Translations under genes and position numbers: made by a program
In this document: positions 10,766 to 20,703 of the stretch, piece by piece
Layout: every line of letters starts with the position of its first letter
Position numbering within the stretch: position 1 is the first letter of the stretch
NCBI GenBank assembly: GCA_019828595.1
Contig: JAHQRK010000007.1
Location: 62,001-126,000, forward strand
Direction of reading: 5' to 3'
DNA length: 64,000 nucleotides
From: Aphanomyces cochlioides
Lineage: Eukaryota > Oomycota > Saprolegniomycetes > Saprolegniales > Verrucalvaceae
The notes under the pieces: generated by a model
The model's database searches: none
What the model was told of the DNA's origin: nothing
Seen by the model: the letters and a program-made list of their open reading frames with translations, nothing else

Positions 10766-11467
10766 TTACCGAGCTAAGGAGAGCCAAGCGCGAAGACGAC
10801 AGCGATGCTTGACTGACCATTTCGCTCGACACCGCCAACAAAACTCAAACGCGCACTTGGCACATGTCATGTGGTTGCACCCGTCGACTTTTTCGATATC
10901 TCTTCGACAGTGCGGACAGGCTTGGATGCGATGCTTGGCGCGGTATTTTTCAAAGCGGCGGTCGCGACAGGATGTCCAGTGGTACGGTTGGCTGCATTCG
11001 ACGCACCATTTCTGTCGACAAGTCGGGCATGACGCTTTTCTCGTCGAGGCAAACGTTGCAGTGGCAGAACTGCATGGAACTCGGCAAATTGGACACGCAA
11101 ACGCCGACGATCCTTCGAGAAACCGCTGGAACTTGTCAAACAGCGCTGGCGACATGTTGCGCTGCAAGATCGTCGTTGAGATCGCCGCAGTGCATCCTGG
11201 ACACTTGATGATAAATCTGCCGTCATTCACTTGGTGCATGAGATATGATTCAAAGCACGGAGTGCAGCAAACCTTTGGACAACTGGCGCAGGTGACGCTC
11301 TCTGTGATATCGGCCAGATCTAAACAGATCATGCATCGCGGAGAGCCGCTAGGAAACGGCAAGACGGCGTCTCTTTCTTCCTTTTTCGTTTGGGGAGGAA
11401 GGAGAAAGGCCACGATGGACACAATAGCAAGTCCGATGACCACGACGACTTCTTCGGTAGCTAGCAT
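10766..11467 (-). CDS. Membrane-anchored RBR (RING-IBR-RING) E3 ubiquitin ligase
   Basis: A single exon of 233 aa. ATG at 11467 (codon 11467-11465) gives an N-terminal transmembrane helix (EVVVVIGLAIVSIVAFLL). RING1 begins CMICLDLADI with further Cys pairs, IBR has CPICRVPC and CVECSQPYHW, and RING2 reads CPHCRRDIEKVDGCNHMTC. In RBR ligases the Cys after DG accepts ubiquitin from E2 as a thioester before transfer; that residue is present, so the enzyme is predicted active. The membrane anchor places it on an organelle or ER surface with the ligase part in the cytosol. It is short for the family (parkin and HOIP are far larger), consistent with the small oomycete RBRs found elsewhere in this window. 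Substrate unknown. Confidence 0.85.
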   Translation of the reverse strand: MLATEEVVVVIGLAIVSIVAFLLPPQTKKEERDAVLPFPSGSPRCMICLDLADITESVTCASCPKVCCTPCFESYLMHQVNDGRFIIKCPGCTAAISTTILQRNMSPALFDKFQRFLEGSSAFACPICRVPCSSATATFASTRKASCPTCRQKWCVECSQPYHWTSCRDRRFEKYRAKHRIQACPHCRRDIEKVDGCNHMTCAKCAFEFCWRCRAKWSVKHRCRLRAWLSLAR

Positions 11468-11950
11468 GAGCAAACGGTGGCAACCACGTCGGGAGTTTTA
11501 GATTGTGACGAAGTGCACCAGATGAGCATCACTTTTCAGAAGTTCTGGCTCGACCAGAAGCGTTGAAACGGCGTGCTTGTGCTTATTGGCTCCTCGTCTG
11601 CGCCGAATTCAGAGTCGAGGACGAGCAGAGTGCTCATTAGCAACAGATCCAAGATCGCTTGCATACTCTTCCAAGCTGACGATCGCCATGTCGTAATCAG
11701 TCATGACGCGCATACAAGGGACTAGACGCTGGAGCTAGAAGGTCTTGCTTGAGGCACTCAACCACTGGCAGCGGTGCGCCAGTTCATCGGGCAATGCAAA
11801 GTTCGTCATGAGGCAAACCACAGACGGTGGGCTGACAGGACAAGGATGTTGTAGTCCACTGAAGTGTGTATCATGCATTTCCCACTGCTGAACAACATTA
11901 CGTACATTTAAAGATTAACCCATGGAGCCCACGATGAAAGTATGCGACGC
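11468..11950. other. Intergenic, nothing recognised
   Basis: About 480 bases upstream of the RBR gene and downstream of the TIR-like/TPR gene. It should include the RBR promoter. No supported open frame or repeat was seen. Confidence 0.4.
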
Positions 11951-14130
11951 TTACATGATCCAAGCCGTAAGTCTGTTCAAGAGCGTGGTCATTTGATACA
12001 TTCTCGAGGGCGTGCACTTGTTCACTTGTTCGCTTGCTGGAACTTGATGTTCTTGGCAATAGTCTTGATACGATTTAAACTCTTCGTCGTATTCACTCCA
12101 TCTCGAAAGGTTGGCCAAGATCTCCAGTCGCTTCTCCTTGAGATGCCTTGCGGGGGGCGTCAGAGTCTCAATCATATCAAGTCCATGGTTGCAAAAGGAT
12201 TCTGGTTTCTTCTCGGCGGTACACGACGCGCAGTACCGGAAGGAATACACTGGACATTCCGAGCAGACGCAAAGTACTCCTTGAATCTCAATACGACAGC
12301 CATGACAGATCGTGTACTTCCACAAGTCTTGAGTCCATTTCACATCACTCAATATGCTTTCAAAAGCATCAATTTCCTCTAAACTTTCAAAAGACGCGGT
12401 CTTCAACTTGAGCAAGTACATTGGCATAAGAGATCGTGCGTAAATGTCGTGCGTACGACCGACGACTCCTTCCAACATTTCCAAGGCTTCCGTGTAATAC
12501 TTGGTCGCACGGTCATAATCTCCAATGGACATGTACGTCAGTCCGAGATAGCGCTTGGCTACAGTGAAAATGACCAACAATAGCCATGTTGTGAGTACGT
12601 ACATGATGGTTTAGTAAATTTGTCGTGGTCTTCGTGCGAGAGGCAATCGAGTAGTATCGCTTCTGCCTCGGCGAACCTTCCAAGGAGCCGGTAGGCATTA
12701 CCAAGATTTGCCTGAATTGCCAGCGTTGACGTGTGTTTCGGCCCAAGAGTTCGTCGATAGCTTTCGAAGCATTCCATCAAGAGCTGACTCGACAAGGAAT
12801 AATCGCCGATTAATGAGTACGCCACGCTCAGATTATTCCTCATGCCATTTGTTCTAGGATGGTCTTCGCCCATGACACGCCGTTGGATTTCGTAACAACG
12901 AGAGCACCACTCGATGCTCTCTTCGAGTTTGTTCTGTTGACCATAGACGATTCCGATCAGTGCCATTGTGTCTCGAGTGCGTTTATTCTCTTCACCCAGC
13001 AGCTCCAATCGATGCTCAATACAATCCATGAGCAATCGTAACGCTCGCTCATACTTTCCATGTCTGAAGTAGAAATGACCCAAGACATGCATCGTCACTA
13101 AGGTATCCGCGTGATTTTTTGTCAAGAGGTCGATTTGATGCTCAAGGATTTCAAGGAACTTTGGCTCGACTTCATCAAACGCACTTCCTTGAAGCATCTT
13201 CATGGCCGTCGCGTGGGATAAGGCCTTCCATGTATTAGGGAACGAGTCGCCCTTTTCTTTGTGGTAAATATCGAAACACTGCTCGAATATACTTCCAGCT
13301 TCGACGAATTGACCCTTTTCATCCATAAAGCTGCCTTTGATCATCATCCAGTCTGCTTTGTCCAGAGCATTCACTGCTTCGTCAATTTGCTGATCTACCA
13401 TGCGCTGCATCCACTTTTCAATGGCTTCAAATACCATTCGATCCAATTCGGCAAATCCAACTTCTTGGCGAATGAGCTCGAAAATATACTCGCGATCAGT
13501 GGCGACAGAGGTTTCAGAGTTTTCACTCTTGACAGTGGCTAGCATTTTAGTGAAGGCTTCCTCTCCTTGGATGTCTTGGAGGAACAATGCTTTCTGCGAC
13601 TTGTCCAGTGCAATTTCAAATTGAGCATTTTCAACGACAGCAGCGTACACTTCAAAGACACACCAGGTTCGAGTGAGAGTCGTCGGGTTGTTCCATGGAC
13701 TCATGACCATTACAACTTTGCCGATAGCACGCAGAGCATTCCTGAAAATGCTATACCAGTGCTCGAAAGAATGAACCTTGCCGTCAATCTCATGTTGATT
13801 GTTGCAAAAGGTACAGAGCCAGACCGACATGGAATCGTCTTGAAAGAAGTCGTCCAAGGCATCGACAACGTCCAAGTAGTAGTAAGACCACGCGTGACTG
13901 ACGAACCATTGAGCAGGCTTGACGTACAAATGGCCATCGGGCTCCTGGCGAACATGGTCGACGAGCGAGAGCTTGGCGGAGGCTGTGTACGGAATCAATA
14001 GGTTGGAGCATGCTTCTTCCGTGGTTACACCTTGCAGAGCGTCACGTCCACCGTGGATATTTACGAAGTGTTTGAGATAGCCGAGAGTCAAGCCTAGCGG
14101 CACTGACTGGTCTTCTGACGCGATGTCCAT
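11951..14130 (-). CDS. TIR-like / TPR / ZZ-finger protein, copy A (intact)
   Basis: Two exons (14130-12603, 12558-11951) with a 44-nt intron total 2136 nt, 711 aa. Residues ~75-175 form a TIR-like domain: WFVSHAW (strand A), VWLCTFCNNQH, IGKVVMVMSPW and TRTWCVFEV. The last fits the plant/SARM1 WCxxE/WVHKE motif whose Glu (here residue 160) is catalytic in TIR NADases. A helical linker (180-255) leads to about seven kinesin-light-chain-type TPRs (~255-550; for example LGNAYRLLGRFAEAE). A ZZ-like finger (CHGC...CSEC...CASC...CNHG) spans ~594-634. The start at MDIASED was chosen because paralogue C begins at the same point, although an open frame extends to 14343. A cytosolic sensor/effector role is inferred; it could also be a transport adaptor. 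Paralogues lie at 15463-17714 and 40412-42578. Confidence 0.85.
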
Positions 14131-14872
14131 CCTCTTTGGTGAACAATTATTGGTTACATAACGTCGAGGTTCGTTTTTGCACGACACAAAGTTGAGCAAC
14201 GCCCGTGGGACTTGGAAAATGTATCGAAAATTGCCTGTATGATGGATTTTCAGCACTTCGATCAAGTAATGAGTCCATTGATTGGACAATAAATAGCTGA
14301 ATGACGAGATCGTGACATCCAGATTGCAAATCCTCTGCAGCAAATACTCAAGCGTGGCAACAACGTAGCGGAACCACGCTCAGTGCATTTGCTTCCTGAA
14401 AGAGAATGAAGGGAATTTATCGTACTTGAGCGTGTCACGCTACCGTACGTATAAAAATATTCGTCGAAAATCCATCCCCACTGAATTCAAACCATTGGCT
14501 GGATGAGCATTTTGATACGAGGAACAACGTAAGATCGTGCAACTACACTTTGTTTCATTGCGAGGAAATCACGAGGAAAACTATTACAGCTGCGGAAGCA
14601 GTAAAATATGCACAACTTGTGTGTAGACTTGTCAGTCTAGCGTGACTTTATTCACATAAAAAGTCCTAATTCTCATTATGACTCGATCCCGCTTCGCCTA
14701 CATAATTGGAGCTGAAAATGATAGGCCCATAGCTGGACAGACATTGAGGGTTTCTTCAGTGGAGAAAGTTTTTGCGATAGTTTCTTGCATTCCTTTGCGC
14801 AGTGGAACTCCACAGTTAAAACAACAATGAAATACGGTGTTATCAAGGTTTTGCAGGATGCTTATGTGGCTC
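14131..14872. other. Intergenic, upstream of copy A
   Basis: The region holds the putative promoter of copy A and no supported gene. The frame upstream of the chosen start of copy A stays open to 14343, so a longer N-terminus is possible. A 66-aa minus-strand frame at 14698-14898 continues from the adjacent gene fragment and has two CxxC-like pairs but no clear homology. Confidence 0.35.
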
Positions 14873-15125
14873 TCACGCATACATGATCCAAGCCGCAAGT
14901 CTTTTCAAGAGCGTGGTCATTTGATACATTCTCGAGGGACTCAGCTTGTGGACTTGTTCGTTTGCTGGAATTTGATTATCTTGGCAATAGTCTTGATACG
15001 ATTTACACTCCTCGTCGTATTCACTCCATCTCGAAAGGTTGGCCAAGATCTCCAATCGTTTTTCTTTGAGATGCCTCGCGGGGGGCTTCAGAGTCTGGAT
15101 CACATCAAGTCCAAGATTGCAAAAG
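14873..15125 (-). pseudogene. C-terminal fragment of a TIR-like/TPR/ZZ paralogue
   Basis: The minus strand reads PPARHLKEKRLEILANLSRW through LLKRLAAWIM, nearly identical to the last ~75 residues of copy A (11951 gene). Only the end of the second exon is present; TIR-like, TPR and nearly all of the zinc finger are missing. The high identity to copy A suggests a recent partial duplication, perhaps by unequal exchange between A and the next copy. No start codon or upstream coding sequence supports expression. Confidence 0.8.
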
Positions 15126-15462
15126 GATGCATGTTAGTGTTCGATTATGCATATGCCTCGATGTGCGTCAGGGATATTGCTTTTGCATAAAGTGCAGAAG
15201 ACTCAGGTAGTAATCGACACCATGGATTTGTTTCCCTGAATGACAAGATATCACTTCGCAGGATCTTTTATCTAGTGTACTGCTCTCTTCGATTGCCCTC
15301 GCCTCAATGTGCGGCTCACAGATTCTTTTCGATGGTTCTCGTATATTTTGCGTTGATGAAAGTAGCGCAAACACCTAAAACAAAATAGCAGTGTTATCAA
15401 GCTATTACAGCGAAATGAGACTCAATCACAAGATTTTGACGAAGGAATCTGTGGTTGAGGAG
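15126..15462. other. Intergenic, nothing recognised
   Basis: About 340 bases between the C-terminal fragment and the end of copy B. Only short frames with no similarity to the flanking family were seen. Confidence 0.35.
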
Positions 15463-17714
15463 TTATCGAGTATTGGCTCGCAAGTAGTTGGAAGGTTCCT
15501 GATGAGGTTCGATCTCTGTGGACGAAACTGTATGCCGGTTACACGACCCAAATAGTCTTTTCAAGAGCGAGCTGATTTGATACATTCGTGACGGAATGCG
15601 CTTCACTACTTGCTCGCTGGCTGGCACTTGATTTTCTTGGCAATAGTGTTGATAGGATATGAATTCCTCGTCGTATTCAGTCCATCTGGAATGTTTTGAC
15701 AAGATCTCTAATCGTTTTTCCTTGAGGTGCCTTGGTGGAGGCTTCAGTGATTCGATCATGTCAAGTCCATGGTTGCAAAAGGATTCTGGTTTCTTCGCAC
15801 TAGTACAGACTGCACAATACCTGAAAGAGTACACTGGGCATTTCGAACACACGCAAAGTACTCCTCGAATTTCGATACGACAACCATGGCAGATGGCATA
15901 CTTCCACAAGTCTTGCGTCCACTGTGTATCGTGTAGCACGCTTTCAAAGGCTTCAATATCGTCGAGATCTTCAAACGACTTGGTCTTGAGCTTCAGCAAG
16001 TACATTGGCATGAGAGATCGCGAATAAACGTCGTGGGTACGACCGACGACTCCTTCCAACATGTCGAGGGCCTCTGAGTAATGCTTGGTCGCAAGATCGT
16101 AATCTCCAGTGCTCATGTACGTCAGACCAAGATAACGCCTGGCTATGGAGGTGCGTTAATTGTGTCGACTGCCTTCAGACCACTTACATGATGGGTTGGT
16201 GAATTTGTCGGTAGTTTCATACGCAAGGCAATCGAGAAGAAGTCTTTCAGCCTCAGCAAACCTTCCTAAAAGACGATAGGCATTGGCTAGGTTTGCCTGT
16301 ATGGCCAGCGTCGATGTGTGCTGAGGACCAAGAGTTCGTCGATAGCTTTCGTAGCATTCCAACAAGAGCTGGCTGGCAAGGGGATAATTGCCGACCAATA
16401 TGTACGCGACGCTCAGGTTACTTCTCATGCCATTCGTTTCTGGGTGGTCTTCGCCCATGACACGCCGCTGAATGTCATAGCCACGAGAACACCACTCGAT
16501 GCTTTCGTCCATTTTATTTTGTTGGCCATAGATCATCCCAATGAGCGCCATCGAGTCTCGAGTCAGTTGATTTTCTTCGCCAAGTAGCTCCACTCGACGC
16601 TCGTAGCAATCCATGAGCATCGGCAACGCCAAATCATATTTTCCATGTCGAAAGTAACACTGACCCAAAATCTGCATCGTCACTAATGTGTCATAATTAT
16701 TTTTCGTCAAGAGGTCAATTTGATGCTCAAGGATATTGACAAGTTTTGGCACTACTTCTTCGAATGGACGGCCTTCCAGCACTTTCATGGCAGTCGAGTG
16801 GCTCAATGCGTTCAACGTACTTGGGTGTAATTCACCTTTTTCTTTGAGGTATATATCGCAACACTGCTGAAATAAGCTGTCAGCTTCGGTGAATTCGCCC
16901 TTATCATCCAGAAAGCGGCCCTTGATCATCATCCAATCTGCCTTGATAAGTGAGGTCGCAGCGTCGTCAATTTGTTGGTCCACCATGCGTTGCATCCACT
17001 TTTCAATCGCCCCAAATACCATTCGATCCAATTCGACAAAGCCAACCTCCTCGCGAATGAGCTGGAAAATGTAATCCCGATCGGTAGCAACGGAAGTTTC
17101 CGAGTTTTCGCTCTTCACCGTGGCTAACATCTTGGTGAACGCTTCTTCACCTTGAATATCTTCGAGGAACAAAGCTTTCTGTGACTTGTCCAACGCAATT
17201 TCAAATTGAGCATTTTCAACGACGGCAGCATAGACTTCAAAGACACACCAGGTTCGAGTAAGCGTCGTCGGGTTGTTCCAAGGACTCATGACCATCACAA
17301 CCTTCCCAATGGCCCGCAATGCGTTTCGGAATATACCGAACCAATGGTCAAAGGAATGGACTTTGCCTTCAACCTCGTGTTGGTTGTTGCAGAAGGTGCA
17401 CAGCCACACCGACATGCAATCGTCTTGGAAAAAGTCATCAAGGGCATCGATAACGTCCAAGAAATTGTAAGACCACGCATGACTGACGAACCACTGAGCA
17501 GGTTTCACGTACAAATGGCCTTCAGGTTGTTGGCGAACATGGTCGACGAGGGAGAGCTTCGTGGAGGCTGTGTACGGAATCAATAGCTTGGAGCACACTT
17601 CTTCCGTGGTTACCCCTCGCAGCGCATCACGACCTCCGTGGATGTCGACAAGTTCTTGAGATAGCTAAGAGTCAGGCCAAGCGGCACTTGCTGGTCCTCT
17701 GACGTGACTTCCAT
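15463..17714 (-). pseudogene. TIR-like / TPR / ZZ-finger protein, copy B, with a single-base frameshift near the start
   Basis: Same structure as copies A and C. The expected ATG is at 17714, exon 1 ends at 16188, a 45-nt intron follows (16143-16187) and exon 2 is 16142-15463. Exon 1 is 1527 nt against 1528 nt in both intact copies: one base is missing around 17650-17655, after LSYLKN, which sends the frame into a TAA at about 17612. Downstream everything is open: WFVSHAW, VWLCTFCNNQH, WCVFEV with its Glu, the TPRs, and the CHGC...CSKC...CAVC...CNHG finger. Translation from MCSK at 17598 would still give a protein lacking about 38 residues but keeping all domains. It is therefore either a very young pseudogene, a truncated but working gene, or an assembly error. 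The C-terminus is longer than in A (ends YLRANTR). Confidence 0.8.
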
Positions 17715-18192
17715 GCTCTTGATTGATGAACTGTTGGCATCACGTCGAGTGTGCTGGGTGTAGCATATGCGCAGGGATTACTCCCTGTGGTACTGGCAGA
17801 ATATATTGAAAATTGTATATTTGATGACTTTTTGCGTAATTTTTGTATTTTAACCTCATTCCGCTTCCACGGATTGGAGAATTTTGAACCTATCAACAAT
17901 GACGACAAGGCAAGAGATAGATGATATGAATCGCTCACCGCTCTCGCAAACTGCCATGATAGAGCTAGCTGCCTTGAATCTCTGTTGATGGTCGTCGGAA
18001 ACGGTGCATTACCGCCGTGAACTTGATAAAAATATGTCACAGTCTAGTTTTGATCAAGAACCTCTGCTCTCGATGCCTTTGGTGGAATATTCCCCAAGTG
18101 ACTCATGATTCCACTGACAAGGCAATGTGGACTGCTCAGTGCTTGAAAACTCGTTCAGGTCATCCGTTGGTGTTATCTACTTTAGCCAAACG
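17715..18192. other. Intergenic, upstream of copy B
   Basis: The putative promoter region of copy B. A 122-aa minus-strand frame (17672-18040) overlaps its start but shows no domain and is not supported as a gene. Confidence 0.35.
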
Positions 18193-18530
18193 TCAGGTTC
18201 GAGTGGGCGACGTCGGGTTGTTCCAAGGACACATCACAGCCATCCGCGCGGCCCGCAATGCGCTTCGTAATATACCGAACCAGTAGTCAAAAGAATACAT
18301 CATGCCTTCGATCTCATGTTGGTTGTTGCAAAAGACACAAAACCTACTGCTATAGAGTGAACTTGAAAGAAGTCGTGCAGAGCATCTACAGCGTCCTAGA
18401 AGCAGTAAGGCCATGTGCAAATGACCTTGAGGTTGCGGGTGACCATACTCGACTAGGGAGAGCTCAGTGAGGCCGTGCATGGGAGCGAGAATCTGGCCTT
18501 ACTCACGGAGAGCGTGACGTCCACACGCTT
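18193..18530 (-). pseudogene. Decayed N-terminal (TIR-like) fragment of the same family
   Basis: In two alternating minus-strand frames the DNA matches the first third of copies A-C: LSLVEYG, a run aligning with the DVVDALDDFF helix, FCNNQHEIEG and CPWNNPTSPTRT. Frameshifts interrupt it in the SHAW region and the TPR and zinc-finger parts are absent. It therefore complements the C-terminal-only fragment at 14873-15125 and is more diverged, so it is an older relic. Confidence 0.75.
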
Positions 18531-18762
18531 GTCATTTCATTGCTTGAGGTGACGTCTTTTTAGTTGTTGTCGCTGCATGAGGTCGAAGAATGGCTGGATT
18601 GTCCTCAGCGCCATGCAATCCATTTTCTCCGTTCCCACGCAAATCGCACCATTCCATCCACATCGATGACAAAACCTAAAAAGTGAATTCAACTTAGCTG
18701 AAGGCCTTGATCTCCTTGGGTTTCATGCGCAGTGGATTAAATTATATGAAGGACATGGTCGC

Positions 18763-19548
18763 CTATTCGTCCTTGGTAGTCTTGGCAGTCGTACAAGCAG
18801 TAAAGAGATGAAAGGGTTGGCGACAGTCATAGCACCAAGCGCGGTGGCATCCCAGACAAGCCATCCGCCGCTTGGACATTCCCGACTGCTTCATGCGCAT
18901 ATTGCATTCGGGACAAAGTGTGAGTTGGTCGAGATGGCGGAAGCGCTCCATCTTGGTCAAGATTGATGCAGGGAGATGAGCTTGAAGGATGTCAGAGTCC
19001 ATCTCGCAGTAGCAACGGATGCAAACGAAGGAAACTTGGCCATTGTTGATGCGCTCGGCTTGGTGAGCACAGAAGCAAGTGCCACACGAGACAAAGCTGC
19101 ATTTCCCACAGCGAAGGATCTCATTCCCAGGTACAACTTGTCGGCATTCTTGGCACAGAATGCCTGCGTTCTTTTGGGTTTTCGTTGGCGGCAATGGCGA
19201 CGTTGAGCTTTTCGTGGGAGTTGGAGGCGAGTCCAGTCGGAGTGGCATCCAGCTCGATTCAAGCATGCTTGCAACACCCGAGAGGATCAAGCGAGGGAAG
19301 AAAAGCACCACGTGGAAGAGCCACGAGAAGAAATCGACGCTGTTGCTCGGAGTTGGTTTGTTTGCCGACGGCACGGGCTGCTCGCTGGTGTCCAGCGGCA
19401 AGAAGAAGAGCGCGCGTAGGCAGGCAGCAAGAGTCCAGCAGGCATACCAGAGTATACGACAGCAGTAATAGCCCACGTAGATCGCCAGAGACGTGACAAG
19501 AAGAGCGAGGACGCCACTGGTCAGCCATACAACCACCGTGACAAGCAT
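18763..19548 (-). CDS. Membrane-anchored RING1-IBR protein lacking RING2 (RBR relative)
   Basis: A single exon, ATG at 19548, 261 aa. Two hydrophobic segments near the N-terminus (LTSGVLALLVTSLAIYVGYY and a second around residue 85-105) suggest a membrane hairpin. A cysteine-rich part follows: CQECRQVV...CGKC...CGTCF (RING1-like), then CPECNMRM...CLGC...CYDCRQPFH (IBR-like). The frame ends soon after the IBR, so the RING2 with the ubiquitin-accepting Cys seen in the other RBRs of this window is missing. It may be a catalytically dead regulator or E2-binding decoy, or a truncated gene; the intact frame favours a functional protein. No RING2-like sequence was noticed downstream. Confidence 0.75.
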   Translation of the reverse strand: MLVTVVVWLTSGVLALLVTSLAIYVGYYCCRILWYACWTLAACLRALFFLPLDTSEQPVPSANKPTPSNSVDFFSWLFHVVLFFPRLILSGVASMLESSWMPLRLDSPPTPTKSSTSPLPPTKTQKNAGILCQECRQVVPGNEILRCGKCSFVSCGTCFCAHQAERINNGQVSFVCIRCYCEMDSDILQAHLPASILTKMERFRHLDQLTLCPECNMRMKQSGMSKRRMACLGCHRAWCYDCRQPFHLFTACTTAKTTKDE

Positions 19549-20703
19549 GGCGGATTGTAGAACCAACACTCTTCAAATCTGGAATCGTCGCTCGAGAAGA
19601 TGATGTCAAGTCGACAACTGATGGAAACTGAAGCTTCCGATTGCTTGGATCTTGAGAATGACAAGGGAATTCGAGCATGCGCGCGCGGATGACGCTTCAA
19701 CGGTCGATGTTCCCCCATTGAAACGACTTTGGTTGAGACACATGCCCAGCACTGTGGCTCTATGGGACGGTGATCTCGTCCCAGTGGCGCTCAAGTTGTC
19801 ATTGAGTTGCGTTCATCTTTAGCTGGCGATGTCAATGGCAGAGAAAGGTGTCGAGCCGTTGGTCAAGAAATGTCACCCGTGAACATTGACTTCATGGGCT
19901 GATGTTCTTCAATGTTTATCTTCCGATGTATCTTCCGACCGGAATTTCATACATATTTCAAGTGATGAATATCGGAAGAGATAAGCATTGAGACCAAGCG
20001 AGAGTGATCAATGGGTGATTTAGAGTCAAAATTTGTCTAACGCGTTTAAACTTCTGATCTGTACGAAGGCTGTGCTTGAACTCATGGACACAAGTCTGTT
20101 TCAAAATGCTTCATGATAGTGCAGACAATCTCGAACGCCTTGAGCAATCGTGATAACTTTTCACGGACGACTGAAGCGCGTTTGGTCAACTGTGAAGCCA
20201 CAAGCATGGAACTGTCATGCCTACGCTGCCTACTGCAGATTAGAGCATCATCGAGTGAAGCTGGTGGGTATACTGTCGATCCACACGCGCGGGGTTCTAT
20301 GCATGTATGGAAAACTCCATCTCAAGCACGGTTCCACCTCAACACCTCGTCTAATCATAAAATATAGCGGAATCCCAATCAACAAGAGAATGCATTCCAT
20401 CTCTGTCAACCACACACGGCTAAGATAGAGTGAGATCATCAGGTTTGCCCAATGTAGACATAGTATCCCGCTAAATTATAGAGCAGGGTAGTGAAATCAT
20501 GAGGTTGGCCACAGCATTTGTCTAAGAGTTCCAAAGTTTAGAAAGCGCACAGCAATCACGAGCACAAAAGTTCTAGAGTGGAGGCAAGTTAGCTTGCGCT
20601 ACCTTTCACGGTAATGTGAATGATTAGAGCTGGCAAGCTGAATTATATTGTGAGAGTTTGCTCGATGAGAAGGCTATTTACCAGCACAATCATATATTAT
20701 CAA
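19549..20703. other. Long intergenic stretch with no supported gene
   Basis: About 1.15 kb. Short overlapping frames only. A ~20-base motif recurs nearby (TGAGATCATCAGGTTTGCCC near 20430, TGAAATCATGAGGTTGGCC near 20492), suggesting a small local duplication at the 3' edge of the Crypton-like element. Confidence 0.4.

Noticed and set aside
12859..14001. Plus-strand frames across copy A
   Set aside because: They are mirror images of the TIR-like/TPR coding sequence; the same shadows appear opposite copies B and C.
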